Assembly: GCA_947478475.1 (NCBI GenBank)
Contig: CANJWD010000003.1
Location: 1-59,784, forward strand
Length of the DNA: 59,784 bases
Direction: 5' to 3'
Origin: Enterobacterales bacterium
GTDB lineage: Bacteria > Pseudomonadota > Gammaproteobacteria > Enterobacterales > Enterobacteriaceae
Below, one piece after another: positions 48,030 to 57,686 of this stretch; within the stretch, counting starts at the first letter, position 1, and each line of letters begins with the position of its first letter. Below the pieces are notes generated by a model. The model was not told the origin of the DNA. It worked only from the letters and a program-made list of their open reading frames with translations, and ran no database searches. The position numbers and the translations under genes were made by a program.

Positions 48030-49460
48030 ATGAGTTATTTTTTTACTGGCATATTACAGCTATTTTTACCCACCGCCCTGTTACTGGCTTTGCAGTGGAC
48101 CAGAGCACCTGTGGCAAAAATCAGCCGGCTATTGTGGATAACACTGCTGGCCATGATTATTGGGACGTGGGCAGGTGCCAGTTACCCTAAATCACAGCAA
48201 ATTCAGCTACTGTTAGTGATTATCCATATCGCTTCACTGCTGCTATTTTTATTTAGCCAGCTCTCAGTCAGTTTGCGCCTGAAATATGGCTGGCAGGCAT
48301 TACTGGTCACCGTCGCGGCGCTGCGTTGGGGAAATGATGCAAATTTAGCAGTATTTGCAGGCCATCCATTCATCAGTACCGAATTGTTGCTGAACAGTGG
48401 TGCAATTATTCTAGCATTGGGCTGGGCGCTGCTCTGCGGTGTACTGCTGGCGATAATGGTCAGGCAACTTTCTCTGTTCCGCTGGCCACTCTTACTGCTA
48501 CTGACCCTGTGCATGATAGTACCGCTCAGTGGTGAAATGCTGCTTCTGTTAATGAAGCTGCAGATTGCAGAGTTAACCAAATCATCGCTGAGCTATGTTG
48601 CACTGGCGATTAATACGCGTGAAGGGCATAACTATTTTTGTGCCCTGGTACTGTCGGTGCTGGCGCTGTTCTTCTTTTTTCCACTGATGAGATCGCGCCG
48701 GCAGATAGCTCAAACCACAGAGCCTGTCGCCAGGCGTAAAGCGCACGCGGCATACCTTAATCTGCGGTACGTTTTCAGTTTCACTCTACTGGCATTGCTG
48801 GTAGTGGTACTGGTACAGCTATATTGGGACAGAGTAGCATCGCTACCTCCGGGATTATCGGAGGCGCTGCCCGCCAGGCTTGTGGCTGACAATCAGATTC
48901 ACATTCCAGTTGAGCAAATCCGGGATGGCAAACTGCATCGTTTTGTCTGGATTGCTGATGACGGTAAAGCGGTACGCTTTTTCGTGATAAATCGTCGTCC
49001 GGAACGTTTGCGATTGGGTGTGGTTTTCGATGCCTGCCTGTTATGTGGGGATCAGGGGTATGTCATGGAAGGAAATCAGGTAGTGTGCGTGGCCTGCGGC
49101 GTTCATATTTTTATTCCTTCCATCGGTAAGCCTGGCGGTTGTAACCCCATTCCACTGGAAGGGTGGAGCAATGATGATACGGAACTGACTATTCCTAAAG
49201 CAGCGCTTGAAGCGGGCATGACTTACTTCACTGCCAGAGTTAAGCTGAATGCACAGGATCCGGTTGATGGACAAGCGCTGACCAATCTTAGCGCCGAATA
49301 CCAGTATAGCTACGGAGGCCGGACCTGGTTTTTTGCTTCAGAAGCTAATTACCAGCGTTTTGTTGAAGATCCTGAAAAGTTTATCAACGCTCTTTTTGAT
49401 AAAAAAGATAGCGATAAAAAAGATAGCGATGAAAATGGTAGCGCGCGGGAGCCCCGTTAA
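48030..49460 (+). CDS. DUF2318 membrane protein with cysteine-rich domain
   Basis: A multispanning inner-membrane protein of the P19 iron locus. From ATG at 48030 the product has 476 residues; TTG at 48006 is possible, and neither has a strong Shine-Dalgarno sequence. About eight hydrophobic segments occupy residues 1-260. The DUF2318 domain follows, with DACLLCGDQGY, VVCVACGVHIFI and SIGKPGGCNPIPLEGW. Those cysteines are thought to bind a metal or Fe-S centre and to move electrons, perhaps to reduce ferric iron. After it comes a YHS-like segment (YSYGGRTWFFAS...FVEDPEKFINALF) without the usual cysteines, and a repeated KKDSD tail. Function is inferred from family and context. Confidence 0.85.
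   Translation: MSYFFTGILQLFLPTALLLALQWTRAPVAKISRLLWITLLAMIIGTWAGASYPKSQQIQLLLVIIHIASLLLFLFSQLSVSLRLKYGWQALLVTVAALRWGNDANLAVFAGHPFISTELLLNSGAIILALGWALLCGVLLAIMVRQLSLFRWPLLLLLTLCMIVPLSGEMLLLLMKLQIAELTKSSLSYVALAINTREGHNYFCALVLSVLALFFFFPLMRSRRQIAQTTEPVARRKAHAAYLNLRYVFSFTLLALLVVVLVQLYWDRVASLPPGLSEALPARLVADNQIHIPVEQIRDGKLHRFVWIADDGKAVRFFVINRRPERLRLGVVFDACLLCGDQGYVMEGNQVVCVACGVHIFIPSIGKPGGCNPIPLEGWSNDDTELTIPKAALEAGMTYFTARVKLNAQDPVDGQALTNLSAEYQYSYGGRTWFFASEANYQRFVEDPEKFINALFDKKDSDKKDSDENGSAREPR
49398..49442. repeat. 15-bp tandem repeat at the end of the DUF2318 gene
   Basis: gataaaaaagatagc is present twice exactly, followed by a diverged third copy, giving DKKDSDKKDSDENGS in frame. Confidence 0.93.
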
Positions 49461-49462
49461 TT

Positions 49463-50752
49463 ATGTTAGCACGTATGTTAAGGCGTTCCTGGCATAGAAA
49501 TATCGGACGTCAGTTACTGGCAGTATTCACGGTATTTCTTGCCGCCAGTCTGATTTCATCCCTGCTGACCATTTCCATTAATATCGGCGACAAGATGTCA
49601 CGCGAGCTGAAATCCTACGGAGCGAATATTTTAATTGAACCGGCACAGCAGGGCGTATTATCGACGTTATTCGGTGAGCGCAGCAGTGCGCTAACTGGGC
49701 GGAATTTCCTTAGTCAGTTAGAACTGGCAAATATTAAGGACATTTTTTGGCGCAATAATATTATTGGTTTTGCACCCTTGCTGAGTGGTGAAGCGCAGGT
49801 AAACGGGCAGCGCATAGCGATATTAGGGACTTTTTTCTCCCAGCTGGTTGCCATACCTGATGAAGAAGGGTGGCACACGGGTCAAAAAATTATTAGCCCG
49901 TGGTGGCAGGTAGCGGGCAGCTGGCCGCAGGAACCCATTATTCCAGGGGCTCCTGTACAGGTATTAGTCGGCAAACAACTGGCACAACAGAGTGGCTGGC
50001 AGGCCGGAGATCAGCTGAAACTTAAGGGCCCGGCGAGCGAATTTACCATAAAAATTAGTGGAATTTTAAACAGTGGCGGCGAGGAAGACGGTCAGTTAAT
50101 CCTGCCTCTGGCGGCCGCTCAGGCATTGCTGGGTCTGCAGGATAAAATCCAGGCGATACGCGTCTCGGCGCTGACAGTACCGGAAAATGTACTTTCACGT
50201 AAGGCTCGGGATAACCTCGATGGACTAAATGCTGAAGAGTATGATCTCTGGTATTGCACGGCGTACGTCTCTTCCATTGCACACCAGCTGGCAGATGCTA
50301 TCTCAGGATCGGTCGTTAATCCTGTCTGGCAAGTCGCCGCTTCTGAGGGGGCAGTGATAGATAAAATTCAGCTATTACTGGTGGTGGTCACTGTGGCGGC
50401 GCTGATTGCGGCCGGCATGGGTATCGCATCGCTGATGATAAGTTCTGTTATGGAGCGTTCCACGGAGAGTGGCCTGATGAAGGCATTGGGTGCGCGGCCA
50501 TGGGAAATTCTGATGCTGTTCTATCTTGAATCGGTAATCAGTGCCCTGCTGGGGGGGCTGACGGGCTGTCTGGCAGGCTGGGGACTGGGCGGCGTGATTG
50601 GCCTGATGCTGTTTGATTCAGCACTGAGTTTTGCATGGATGGTGGTGCCTTGTGTACTGGTGCAGTCGATACTGATTGCCGTTATCGGCACATGGTTTGC
50701 CACGCGCCGTATAGCACTGCTTCATCCAGCCGCGGTGCTGTATGGGCGCTAG
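49463..50752 (+). CDS. FtsX-like ABC transporter permease 1 of the iron locus
   Basis: A MacB/FtsX-type permease. The product is 429 residues: an N-terminal helix (LLAVFTVFLAASLISSLLTISI), a periplasmic domain of about 250 residues, and three C-terminal helices with the typical ERSTESGLMKALGARPWEI coupling segment and the end ALLHPAAVLYGR. It starts two bases after the DUF2318 stop codon. Campylobacter p19 loci contain the same pair of permeases with an ATPase. Substrate is unknown. Confidence 0.88.
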   Translation: MLARMLRRSWHRNIGRQLLAVFTVFLAASLISSLLTISINIGDKMSRELKSYGANILIEPAQQGVLSTLFGERSSALTGRNFLSQLELANIKDIFWRNNIIGFAPLLSGEAQVNGQRIAILGTFFSQLVAIPDEEGWHTGQKIISPWWQVAGSWPQEPIIPGAPVQVLVGKQLAQQSGWQAGDQLKLKGPASEFTIKISGILNSGGEEDGQLILPLAAAQALLGLQDKIQAIRVSALTVPENVLSRKARDNLDGLNAEEYDLWYCTAYVSSIAHQLADAISGSVVNPVWQVAASEGAVIDKIQLLLVVVTVAALIAAGMGIASLMISSVMERSTESGLMKALGARPWEILMLFYLESVISALLGGLTGCLAGWGLGGVIGLMLFDSALSFAWMVVPCVLVQSILIAVIGTWFATRRIALLHPAAVLYGR

Positions 50753-51884
50753 GCGTTTCCCTGCAAACAGGATGTTCTGGCGTCTTATTTTCCGCGCGAT
50801 GTATCTGCGCCTTCCCAGAGTCACCCTGCTTCTTGCTTCACTAAGCATCGGTGCCGCAATTGTCACAGCGATGTCGGCAGTCTATTTTGATATTAACACC
50901 AAAATGAGCCGTGAATTACGCACCTTTGGTGCCAATTTTTATATCGGTCCTGGCGCCAGCAGTACTTTTTCTCAGCACATCATGCAGTCAATTATTGCCA
51001 GTGCGCCGGCCGGATTGATTAGCGCCGCCAGCCCGATAAATTATGGCACAGTCCGTACTGAACTGGAAAACGTCGCCACGATGGGCGTTGCGTTTGAATC
51101 ATTACAGCAGTTGATGCCGTACTGGCAAGTAAAAGGCAACTGGGTAGCCGTTAGTTTTGATGATCGCAATGGCATGATAGGTAGCCGGCTCGCAGAGCGG
51201 TTGCATGTCAGCGTTGGCGACAGGATAGCCCTGATCAGCGATAACGGGCAACAACGCCTGCGCATCAAAGGCATCGTTGAATCGGGTGATGCGACGGATA
51301 ACATGCTGATTGTTGGCCTGGATTTGGCACAAAAGTTGTTCAGTCAGACGAGCCGCATCAGCAGCGCATTACTTAGCATTAATAATAACGCTGGCCAGGC
51401 TGACGCTTTCGCACAGCATCTGCAACAGCAATATCCTGATTTAGAATTCCGTCCGATCCGAAAAATTTCAGTAGCCGAAGGAGTGATTCTGAAAAAAATT
51501 CAGGGGCTGATGGGAGTGGTAGCCGTTATCATTCTACTATTATCGTCGCTATGTGTTAACACCACATTAATGGCGATGGTGACTGAACGCGCCCCTGAGT
51601 TTGCCCTGCAAAAAGCGTTAGGGGCAAAAAAGCAGGATATTATGCGTCAGATGCTTACTGAAACTCTGATTATCGCCGTGGCAGCGGTGGCATGTGGCAT
51701 GTTGCTGGGGTATTTTTTGGCCCAGATATTGGGAAAAACGGTATTTAATGCTGAAATTGCGTTACGGGCACCGGTAGTGCCCTTAACTTTTTTTCTGTCG
51801 CTGCTGGTTGCTGCAATGGCAACCATTGTGCCCGTATGGCGGGCAATTCATATTGAACCTGCCAGGGTATTAAAAGGAGAATAA
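50742..51884 (+). CDS. FtsX-like ABC transporter permease 2 of the iron locus
   Basis: The partner permease, 380 residues, overlapping the previous gene by 11 bp. It has the same layout: N-terminal helix (VTLLLASLSIGAAIVTAMSAV), a periplasmic domain that starts DINTKMSRELRTFGANF, and three C-terminal helices with TERAPEFALQKALGAKKQDI and IHIEPARVLKGE. The shared KMSREL(K/R)(S/T)(Y/F)GAN segment shows that the two permeases arose by duplication. They probably form a heterodimer. Confidence 0.88.
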   Translation: MGARRFPANRMFWRLIFRAMYLRLPRVTLLLASLSIGAAIVTAMSAVYFDINTKMSRELRTFGANFYIGPGASSTFSQHIMQSIIASAPAGLISAASPINYGTVRTELENVATMGVAFESLQQLMPYWQVKGNWVAVSFDDRNGMIGSRLAERLHVSVGDRIALISDNGQQRLRIKGIVESGDATDNMLIVGLDLAQKLFSQTSRISSALLSINNNAGQADAFAQHLQQQYPDLEFRPIRKISVAEGVILKKIQGLMGVVAVIILLLSSLCVNTTLMAMVTERAPEFALQKALGAKKQDIMRQMLTETLIIAVAAVACGMLLGYFLAQILGKTVFNAEIALRAPVVPLTFFLSLLVAAMATIVPVWRAIHIEPARVLKGE

Positions 51885-51902
51885 TATAAAGGAGAATAAT
51901 AT
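51873..51902. repeat. Perfect 15-bp duplication carrying the ribosome binding site of the ATPase gene
   Basis: aaaggagaataatat is present twice without change. The first copy covers the last codons and stop of permease 2; both contain AAGGAG. Confidence 0.97.
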
Positions 51903-51924
51903 AATAACGGCGCCGATAAGTCCG

Positions 51925-52617
51925 ATGAAGTCTGCATCGGTGTCAGATGCTGTTATTGAAACCCGACATCTGTACAAACGGTTTGGTGAGGTAGCCGTAC
52001 TGAGTGATATCAATATCCGGATTTCCCGTGGTGAATTCGTGGCCATCATGGGTGCATCCGGATCGGGTAAAACCACGCTGGTGAATATACTGAGTTGCCT
52101 GGACATTGCCAGCGAGGGTCAGTTTTTTCTCGATGGCCAGGATGCAGCGGCGCTGGATGAGGAGAGCAGAAGAGAGTTTCGTGCAGATAAAATTGGCATG
52201 GTGTTTCAGCAGTTTCATCTTATTCCCTATCTGACGGCACTGGAAAATATTATGCTGGCGCAGCATTATCACAGTATGATTGATGAGGCAGCGGCAAAAA
52301 AAGTGTTAGACACGGTAGGAATGATGCCCCGGATGGGGCATCTGCCCAGCCAGCTTTCTGGTGGTGAACAGCAGCGGGTGTGCATCGCCAGGGCTTTAGT
52401 AAATCAGCCACCGATTATTTTTGCTGATGAGCCGACAGGTAATTTAGATGAAGAGAATGAACACCGGATACTCAGCTTGTTAACCGAGATTCATCACCAG
52501 GGACGGACCATCGTGATGGTTACCCATAATCCCGAGCTCGGAATTATGGCGCAACGTATTATCCGCCTGCAACACGGTAAGTGTATTACCGGCGAAAGCC
52601 ATCATTATGAGGTGTAA
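51925..52617 (+). CDS. ABC transporter ATPase of the iron locus
   Basis: A LolD/MacB-type ATPase for the two FtsX-like permeases. From ATG at 51925 the product has 230 residues, with Walker A GASGSGKTT (residues 43-51), signature LSGGEQQRV near 146 and Walker [13 protein letters not shown]. The strong AAGGAG Shine-Dalgarno lies 30 bases before this ATG; seven in-frame codons earlier, an ATA (51904) stands where a start codon would be expected. The true start is therefore uncertain. Its last 11 bases overlap an ATG of the next frame. Confidence 0.9.
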   Translation: MKSASVSDAVIETRHLYKRFGEVAVLSDINIRISRGEFVAIMGASGSGKTTLVNILSCLDIASEGQFFLDGQDAAALDEESRREFRADKIGMVFQQFHLIPYLTALENIMLAQHYHSMIDEAAAKKVLDTVGMMPRMGHLPSQLSGGEQQRVCIARALVNQPPIIFADEPTGNLDEENEHRILSLLTEIHHQGRTIVMVTHNPELGIMAQRIIRLQHGKCITGESHHYEV

Positions 52618-52624
52618 CGGTATT

Positions 52625-53131
52625 ATGTGGCGTGATGGCATTCTTCTCTGCTGCCTGTTAGCGCTGCTTAGTGGCTGTAAACAGGAGTATCTTAAGCCGG
52701 GTGAAATAGCTCCGAGGCTGGCAGCTTATGATGTGCACGATGTGCCGGTGCAACTCGAACGCTGGAAGGGCAAGGTTATTTATCTCACTTTTTGGTCGGC
52801 CAGTTGTGGTGGTTGCCTGAATGAAATGGTCACTCTGAATACACTCAGTAAAATTTACGCTGATGCAATCACCGTGGTTGCGGTGAATACCGATCCCCCA
52901 CAGACGGATATTGCCTCTGTATTGTCGCAGTGGCAGATTGAATATCCTGTGCTGCGTGACCAGCTGGGTATTACCCAGGAGCGCTATCAGGTTACTGGCA
53001 CACCGACCGCATTTCTTATCGATGTTAACGGCAGAGTGGCAGAGCTGCATCAGGGTGCCAGAAATGAACCCACATTGCGGGCGTTATTTCAGCAGTGGGC
53101 AACAACGGCTGCTGCCATTCGATCCCCATAA
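52625..53131 (+). CDS. Thioredoxin-like lipoprotein of the iron locus
   Basis: A TlpA/ResA-like thiol-disulfide protein anchored in the periplasm. From ATG at 52625 the product has 168 residues; ATG at 52607 overlapping the ATPase gene is the other start. The lipobox LLSGC gives a lipidated Cys18. The thioredoxin active site is Cys61-Gly-Gly-Cys64 in FWSASCGGC, and the cis-proline loop is in VTGTPTAFLID. Thioredoxin-like genes also close the p19 locus of Campylobacter. It may keep cysteines of the DUF2318 protein reduced; that is inference. Confidence 0.88.
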   Translation: MWRDGILLCCLLALLSGCKQEYLKPGEIAPRLAAYDVHDVPVQLERWKGKVIYLTFWSASCGGCLNEMVTLNTLSKIYADAITVVAVNTDPPQTDIASVLSQWQIEYPVLRDQLGITQERYQVTGTPTAFLIDVNGRVAELHQGARNEPTLRALFQQWATTAAAIRSP

Positions 53132-53150
53132 CATATTGAGCCCATAACGT

Positions 53151-56090
53151 ATGCCTTTTATACTGAGTCAGCGCTGGATCAGCGATACCGAAAGCGAGCT
53201 TGGATTAGGAACAGTTGTTAGTCTGACCCAACGCAGGGTGACGTTGTTATTCTCCGCCACGGGCGAGACTCGCATTTATAGCAGAGATGATCCTCCTGTC
53301 ACCCGGGTGATATTTAGCCCTGATGACATCATCAGCCACCATCAGGGCTGGCAGTTAAAAGTGACAGCCATTGCACAGAGAGATGGCCTGATAACCTATA
53401 CAGGTACCCGTCTCGATAGTGGAGAAACTGATATTGCTATGCCTGAGGGATTGCTGGACAGTCAAATCACTTTTAGCAAACCCCAGGACCGGCTGTTTGC
53501 CGGCCAGAGTGACAGAATGGATCGCTTTGTGCTGCGCCTGCGTGCACGTCACTACCAGAGTGAGCAATTCCGTTTGCCCTGTAGTGGGTTGCGTGGTGTG
53601 CGGGCCAGCCTGATACCACACCAGTTACATATTGCTTATGAAGTCGGGCAGCGCCATGCCCCGCGCGTATTACTGGCTGATGAAGTGGGGCTGGGTAAAA
53701 CGATTGAAGCTGGAATGATAGTCCGGCAGCAATTACTGGCCGGGCGCGCCCAGCGGGTACTGATTGTGGTACCGGAGAGCCTGCAACATCAATGGCTGGT
53801 GGAAATGCTGCGCCGCTTTAACCTGCACTTCGCGCTGTTCGATGAGAGCCGTTACAGGCAGGCACTACACGATAGCGCTAATCCCTTTGCAACAGAGCAG
53901 TGGATTATCTGTTCTCTTAATTTCGTCAGCAGTAATCAACAACGGCTGGCGCAGCTTATCACAGGGCAGTGGGATTTACTGGTAGTGGATGAGGCGCATC
54001 ATCTGCGCTGGGATGAAGGGCGTCCGGGCCACGAATATCAGGTCATTGAGCAACTGGCAGAACATATCCCCGGTGTGCTGCTGTTAACCGCGACACCGGA
54101 ACAGTCAGGCCATCAGAGCCATTTCGCCCGCCTGCGTCTGCTCGACCCTAAGCGCTTCCATAGCTATGACGCCTTCGTTGCAGAGCAACAAAAATACCGT
54201 CCCATTGCCGATGCCGTCGGGTTATTGCTCAGTGACCAGTGCCTGAGCGCCGTGCAGCAAAATCTGTTGGCTGAGTTGATCGATGAACCGGGAATTATCC
54301 CCTTGTTACAAACTGCCAGTAGCTGCAATGAAAATGCTGTTGCTGCCCGCCATGCACTCATCCGTATACTGCTGGACCGCCATGGTACCAGCAGGGTGTT
54401 ATTTCGTAACACACGCAATGGCGTTAAAGGGTTTCCCAGACGTTGTTTACAGCAAATAAAACTGCCCTTACCGGACGAATATCACACGCTATTTGATAGT
54501 TCTGAAATGACGGAGAGTGCAAAAAAATCGGATGCCATCGCCAGCCGGATGCTCTGCCCGGAGCGGATCTATCAGGAACGAATGTATCAGGAACAAATGT
54601 ATCAGGAGAGTGGGGAGGGTAATAAGGCAAGCTGGCAGAGCTTCGATCCCCGTGTTGCATGGCTTCTTGATTACCTGTGTGAAAACGCCAATGACAAGGT
54701 ATTGGTTATATGCGCTCATGCCGCTACGGCCCAGCAGCTGGAGCAGGTATTGCGTGAAAAAAAAGCCATTCGTGCTGCACTATTTCATGAAGGCATGTCG
54801 CTGGTTGAACGTGACCGCGCCGCAGCCTGGTTCTCATCCAGGGAGATGGGTGCGCAGGTGCTGCTCTGTTCTGAAACAGGATCTGAGGGGCGTAATTTTC
54901 AGTTTTCCAGCCAGCTGGTGATGTTTGATCTGCCGTTCAATCCGGATCTGCTGGAACAGCGCATTGGTCGTCTTGATCGTATCGGGCAGCAGCGTGATAT
55001 TCAAATTATGGTTCCTTATCTGGAAAATAGCGCTCAGGCGGTATTAGTGCGCTGGTATCATGAGGGACTGAACGCTTTTGAACAGACCTGCGCCACCGGC
55101 CGGGCTATTTTTGAGCGTCACTGGCAGACGCTGGCGGACAGGCTGATGAACCCCCTCGATAGCGATGGTGTGGATAAATTTATTCATCACTGCCGTCGGC
55201 AGCATGAGGAGCTAAAACTACAACTGGAACAGGGCCGCGATCGTCTGCTTGAAATGCATTCCAGTGGTGCGGAACAGGGGCAGCAACTTGCGCGCACCAT
55301 CGCTGAACAGGAGCAGCAGAGTGATCTTGCCAGTTTCGCGTGTAATCTGTTTGATATTGTGGGCATTAATCAGGAAAATTTCAGTGATAATCTGATTCTG
55401 TTAACGCCATCGGACCACCTGCTAGTCCCGGATTTTCCTGGTCTTCCCCCTGATGGCTGCACCGTTACCTTCGACAGAGAGCGCGCGCTGCTACGCGAGG
55501 AAGTACAATTTATGAGCTGGGAGCATCCGCTCATTCGCAACGGACTGGATTTTATCCTGTCCGGGCATACAGGGTGCTGTGCAGTCGCTCTGTTAAAAAA
55601 CAGAGCGTTACCGGTTGGGACAATGCTGCTGGAACTGGTCTATGTGGCAGAGGCTCAGGCACCTAAACGGTTAGCGTTAACCCGCTTTCTGCCACCCACA
55701 CCGGTGTGGCTGTTGCTGGACAGCGCCGGTTGCAATCTGGCAGATCGGATTGAATTCGAGAATTTTAACTGCCAGTTAAGCGCCGTTAACCGCCATGCGT
55801 CCAGTAAACTGGTCAAAGCGCTCCAGCGGGAAGTGCAGCACAGGCTACAGCTTGCAGAAGTGCTGGTTAAGGAGCAGGTCAGTAAACTCGTTGAAAAGGC
55901 AAAACGGGAAGCAGAGGAAAGTTTAACCAGCGAACTGAACCGCCTGCAGGCGTTGCAGGCGGTGAATCCAAATATTCGTGCTGACGAGATAGAGGCGGTG
56001 GAGGATATTCGTCGGCAGGTGCTGTCCGCTCTTCATCAGACAAGCTGGCGTCTTGACGCAATCCGCCTGGTGGTGGTCTCTCACCAATAG
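53151..56090 (+). CDS. rapA: RNA polymerase-associated ATPase RapA
   Basis: A Swi2/Snf2-type ATPase that recycles RNA polymerase after termination. The product is 979 residues (968 in E. coli). N-terminal Tudor-like domains are followed by the ATPase core with [18 protein letters not shown], the [10 protein letters not shown] box and LLTATPEQ. The second RecA domain has [31 protein letters not shown] (in part), and a long C-terminal part follows. Near residues 473-487 a 15-bp repeat adds [14 protein letters not shown] 16-bp partial duplication (cccataac...) overlaps its start. It lies 19 bp after the iron locus, perhaps by rearrangement. Confidence 0.96.
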   Translation: MPFILSQRWISDTESELGLGTVVSLTQRRVTLLFSATGETRIYSRDDPPVTRVIFSPDDIISHHQGWQLKVTAIAQRDGLITYTGTRLDSGETDIAMPEGLLDSQITFSKPQDRLFAGQSDRMDRFVLRLRARHYQSEQFRLPCSGLRGVRASLIPHQLHIAYEVGQRHAPRVLLADEVGLGKTIEAGMIVRQQLLAGRAQRVLIVVPESLQHQWLVEMLRRFNLHFALFDESRYRQALHDSANPFATEQWIICSLNFVSSNQQRLAQLITGQWDLLVVDEAHHLRWDEGRPGHEYQVIEQLAEHIPGVLLLTATPEQSGHQSHFARLRLLDPKRFHSYDAFVAEQQKYRPIADAVGLLLSDQCLSAVQQNLLAELIDEPGIIPLLQTASSCNENAVAARHALIRILLDRHGTSRVLFRNTRNGVKGFPRRCLQQIKLPLPDEYHTLFDSSEMTESAKKSDAIASRMLCPERIYQERMYQEQMYQESGEGNKASWQSFDPRVAWLLDYLCENANDKVLVICAHAATAQQLEQVLREKKAIRAALFHEGMSLVERDRAAAWFSSREMGAQVLLCSETGSEGRNFQFSSQLVMFDLPFNPDLLEQRIGRLDRIGQQRDIQIMVPYLENSAQAVLVRWYHEGLNAFEQTCATGRAIFERHWQTLADRLMNPLDSDGVDKFIHHCRRQHEELKLQLEQGRDRLLEMHSSGAEQGQQLARTIAEQEQQSDLASFACNLFDIVGINQENFSDNLILLTPSDHLLVPDFPGLPPDGCTVTFDRERALLREEVQFMSWEHPLIRNGLDFILSGHTGCCAVALLKNRALPVGTMLLELVYVAEAQAPKRLALTRFLPPTPVWLLLDSAGCNLADRIEFENFNCQLSAVNRHASSKLVKALQREVQHRLQLAEVLVKEQVSKLVEKAKREAEESLTSELNRLQALQAVNPNIRADEIEAVEDIRRQVLSALHQTSWRLDAIRLVVVSHQ
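54567..54611. repeat. 15-bp tandem repeat inside rapA
   Basis: Three in-frame units close to atgtatcaggaacaa encode [10 protein letters not shown] and MYQES, an acidic, polar insert. Confidence 0.9.
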
Positions 56091-56121
56091 AGGGAGCCCT
56101 GTGGCCCACCTCGCGCTCCCT
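56091..56121. terminator. Hairpin between convergent rapA and metQ
   Basis: AGGGAGC pairs with GCTCCCT around a 17-base loop. It begins at the rapA stop codon and ends just before the metQ stop. There is no T-run, so a role as a two-way terminator is inferred from position. Confidence 0.4.
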
Positions 56122-56130
56122 GGAGCCCGG

Positions 56131-56949
56131 TCACCAGCCGGGCACAGCACCGTTATTGAAGAGCTTATTAGCCGCTGCGCTCACTTCAACTGACTGCCAG
56201 GCCTGGACGAATTTCTTTACAGTGTCAGCGTCTTTATTATCCTCACGGGCAACAATAACATTAACGTAAGGAGAGTATTTATCTTCAACAAATAAACTGT
56301 TCTTACCAGGCGTTAGCCCTAGCTGGCTAGCGTAGGTTGTGTTGATCACCGCCAGTGCTATTTTTGGATCATCAAGGGAACGCGGGAGTTGCGGTGCATC
56401 CAGCTCAATCAGTTTCAGGTTGTGAGTATTGACAGTCACATCCGGTATGCGAGAAAGCAGCCCGACCCCCTCTTTTAGTGTAATCAGATCCGCATGCTGT
56501 AGCAGCAGCAGCGCCCGCCCAAGATTACTGGGATCGTTTGGCAGCGCTATTTGATCGCCATCTTTCAGTTCACTCAGTGAGGTTATCTTCCTGGAATAAC
56601 CGGCGAGCGGATAGACGAAGGTGTTACCGACCACAACCAGCCTGTAGCCCCTGTCCTGGATTTGTTGTTCCAGAAAAGGTTTATGCTGATACGCATTAAG
56701 ATCAATATCACCCTTATTTAGCGCTTCGTTGGGCAGTACATAATCGTTGAAGATAACAAGTTCTACATCCAGGTTATATTTATTTTTTGCTACCTGCCTT
56801 GCAACTTCAGCAACTTGCTGCTCAGCACCAACAATGACACCAACTTTAATATGATTTGGATTTTTTTCTTTCTCTTCGCCACAGCCTGCCAATAGCAGAG
56901 CGGCGAGTAGCGCAGCGATTGCTGCGATGGACACTGGTTTAAAAGACAT
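56131..56949 (-). CDS. metQ: Methionine-binding lipoprotein MetQ
   Basis: MetQ binds D- and L-methionine in the periplasm for the MetNI transporter. The product is 272 residues with a lipoprotein signal (LLAALLLAGC). It contains the family segments IKVGVIVGAEQQVAEVA, NEALNKGDIDLNAYQHKPFL, ALPNDPSNLGRALLLLQ and INTTYASQLGL. It is the last gene of metNIQ; 83 bp separate it from metI, with a short tttgcat repeat in the gap. Confidence 0.97.
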   Translation of the reverse strand: MSFKPVSIAAIAALLAALLLAGCGEEKEKNPNHIKVGVIVGAEQQVAEVARQVAKNKYNLDVELVIFNDYVLPNEALNKGDIDLNAYQHKPFLEQQIQDRGYRLVVVGNTFVYPLAGYSRKITSLSELKDGDQIALPNDPSNLGRALLLLQHADLITLKEGVGLLSRIPDVTVNTHNLKLIELDAPQLPRSLDDPKIALAVINTTYASQLGLTPGKNSLFVEDKYSPYVNVIVAREDNKDADTVKKFVQAWQSVEVSAAANKLFNNGAVPGW

Positions 56950-56991
56950 CTTTTAAGTTTCCCTGTAACATAATAATAAAGAATGGTCAGT

Positions 56992-57015
56992 TTTGCATGT
57001 TTGCATATTTGCATG
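56992..57015. repeat. 8-bp tandem repeat between metI and metQ
   Basis: Three units of tttgcatg or tttgcata abut each other in the gap before metQ. Confidence 0.85.
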
Positions 57016-57032
57016 AGAGAAGCGGCTCATAA

Positions 57033-57686
57033 TCACCTGTGATTTACCGCTCTGATCAGGCGATTACCAGTGTATTGAATAAAATAGACCAAAAGTACTA
57101 ATAATATTAATACCGTATTCATCACCAGGGCATTATAACCGATATAACCATATTGATAGCCAATATGGCCCAGTCCACCGGCCCCGATAGCGCCTCCCAT
57201 GGCAGAGTAACCCACCAGTGTTATCAGTGTAATGGTAACTGTGTTGATCAAGCCCGGCAGTGCTTCCGGCAGTAAAATTTTTCTGACAATCTGCATCGGT
57301 GTTGCGCCCATGGCACGGGCAGCTTCAGTGAGTCCTGACGGAATCTCAAGCAAAACGTTTTCTGCCATACGTGCGATAAACGGAATGGCACACACCGTCA
57401 ATGGCACAATAGCCGCCTGTAATCCAATTGACGTCCCGACCAGCATACGGGTAAATGGTACCATCCAGACCAGCAAAATAATAAATGGAATTGCGCGGAA
57501 TACATTAATCCAGGCGGATAATAAGCGATATAACGTACTGTTTTTCATGAATTGTTCCGGGCGGCTGATATAGAGCAGTACACCTGCCGGTAGCCCAATG
57601 ATAAAACCCAAAAATCCTGAAAAAAAGGTCATCACAATGGTTTCCCAAAGACCCCTGCCTATTAACCAAATCATTGGCTCAGACAT
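57033..57686 (-). CDS. metI: Methionine ABC transporter permease MetI
   Basis: The inner-membrane permease of the methionine importer. The product is 217 residues, the E. coli length, with five hydrophobic segments and the coupling helix [25 protein letters not shown] (in part). It overlaps metN by 8 bp. Confidence 0.97.
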   Translation of the reverse strand: MSEPMIWLIGRGLWETIVMTFFSGFLGFIIGLPAGVLLYISRPEQFMKNSTLYRLLSAWINVFRAIPFIILLVWMVPFTRMLVGTSIGLQAAIVPLTVCAIPFIARMAENVLLEIPSGLTEAARAMGATPMQIVRKILLPEALPGLINTVTITLITLVGYSAMGGAIGAGGLGHIGYQYGYIGYNALVMNTVLILLVLLVYFIQYTGNRLIRAVNHR

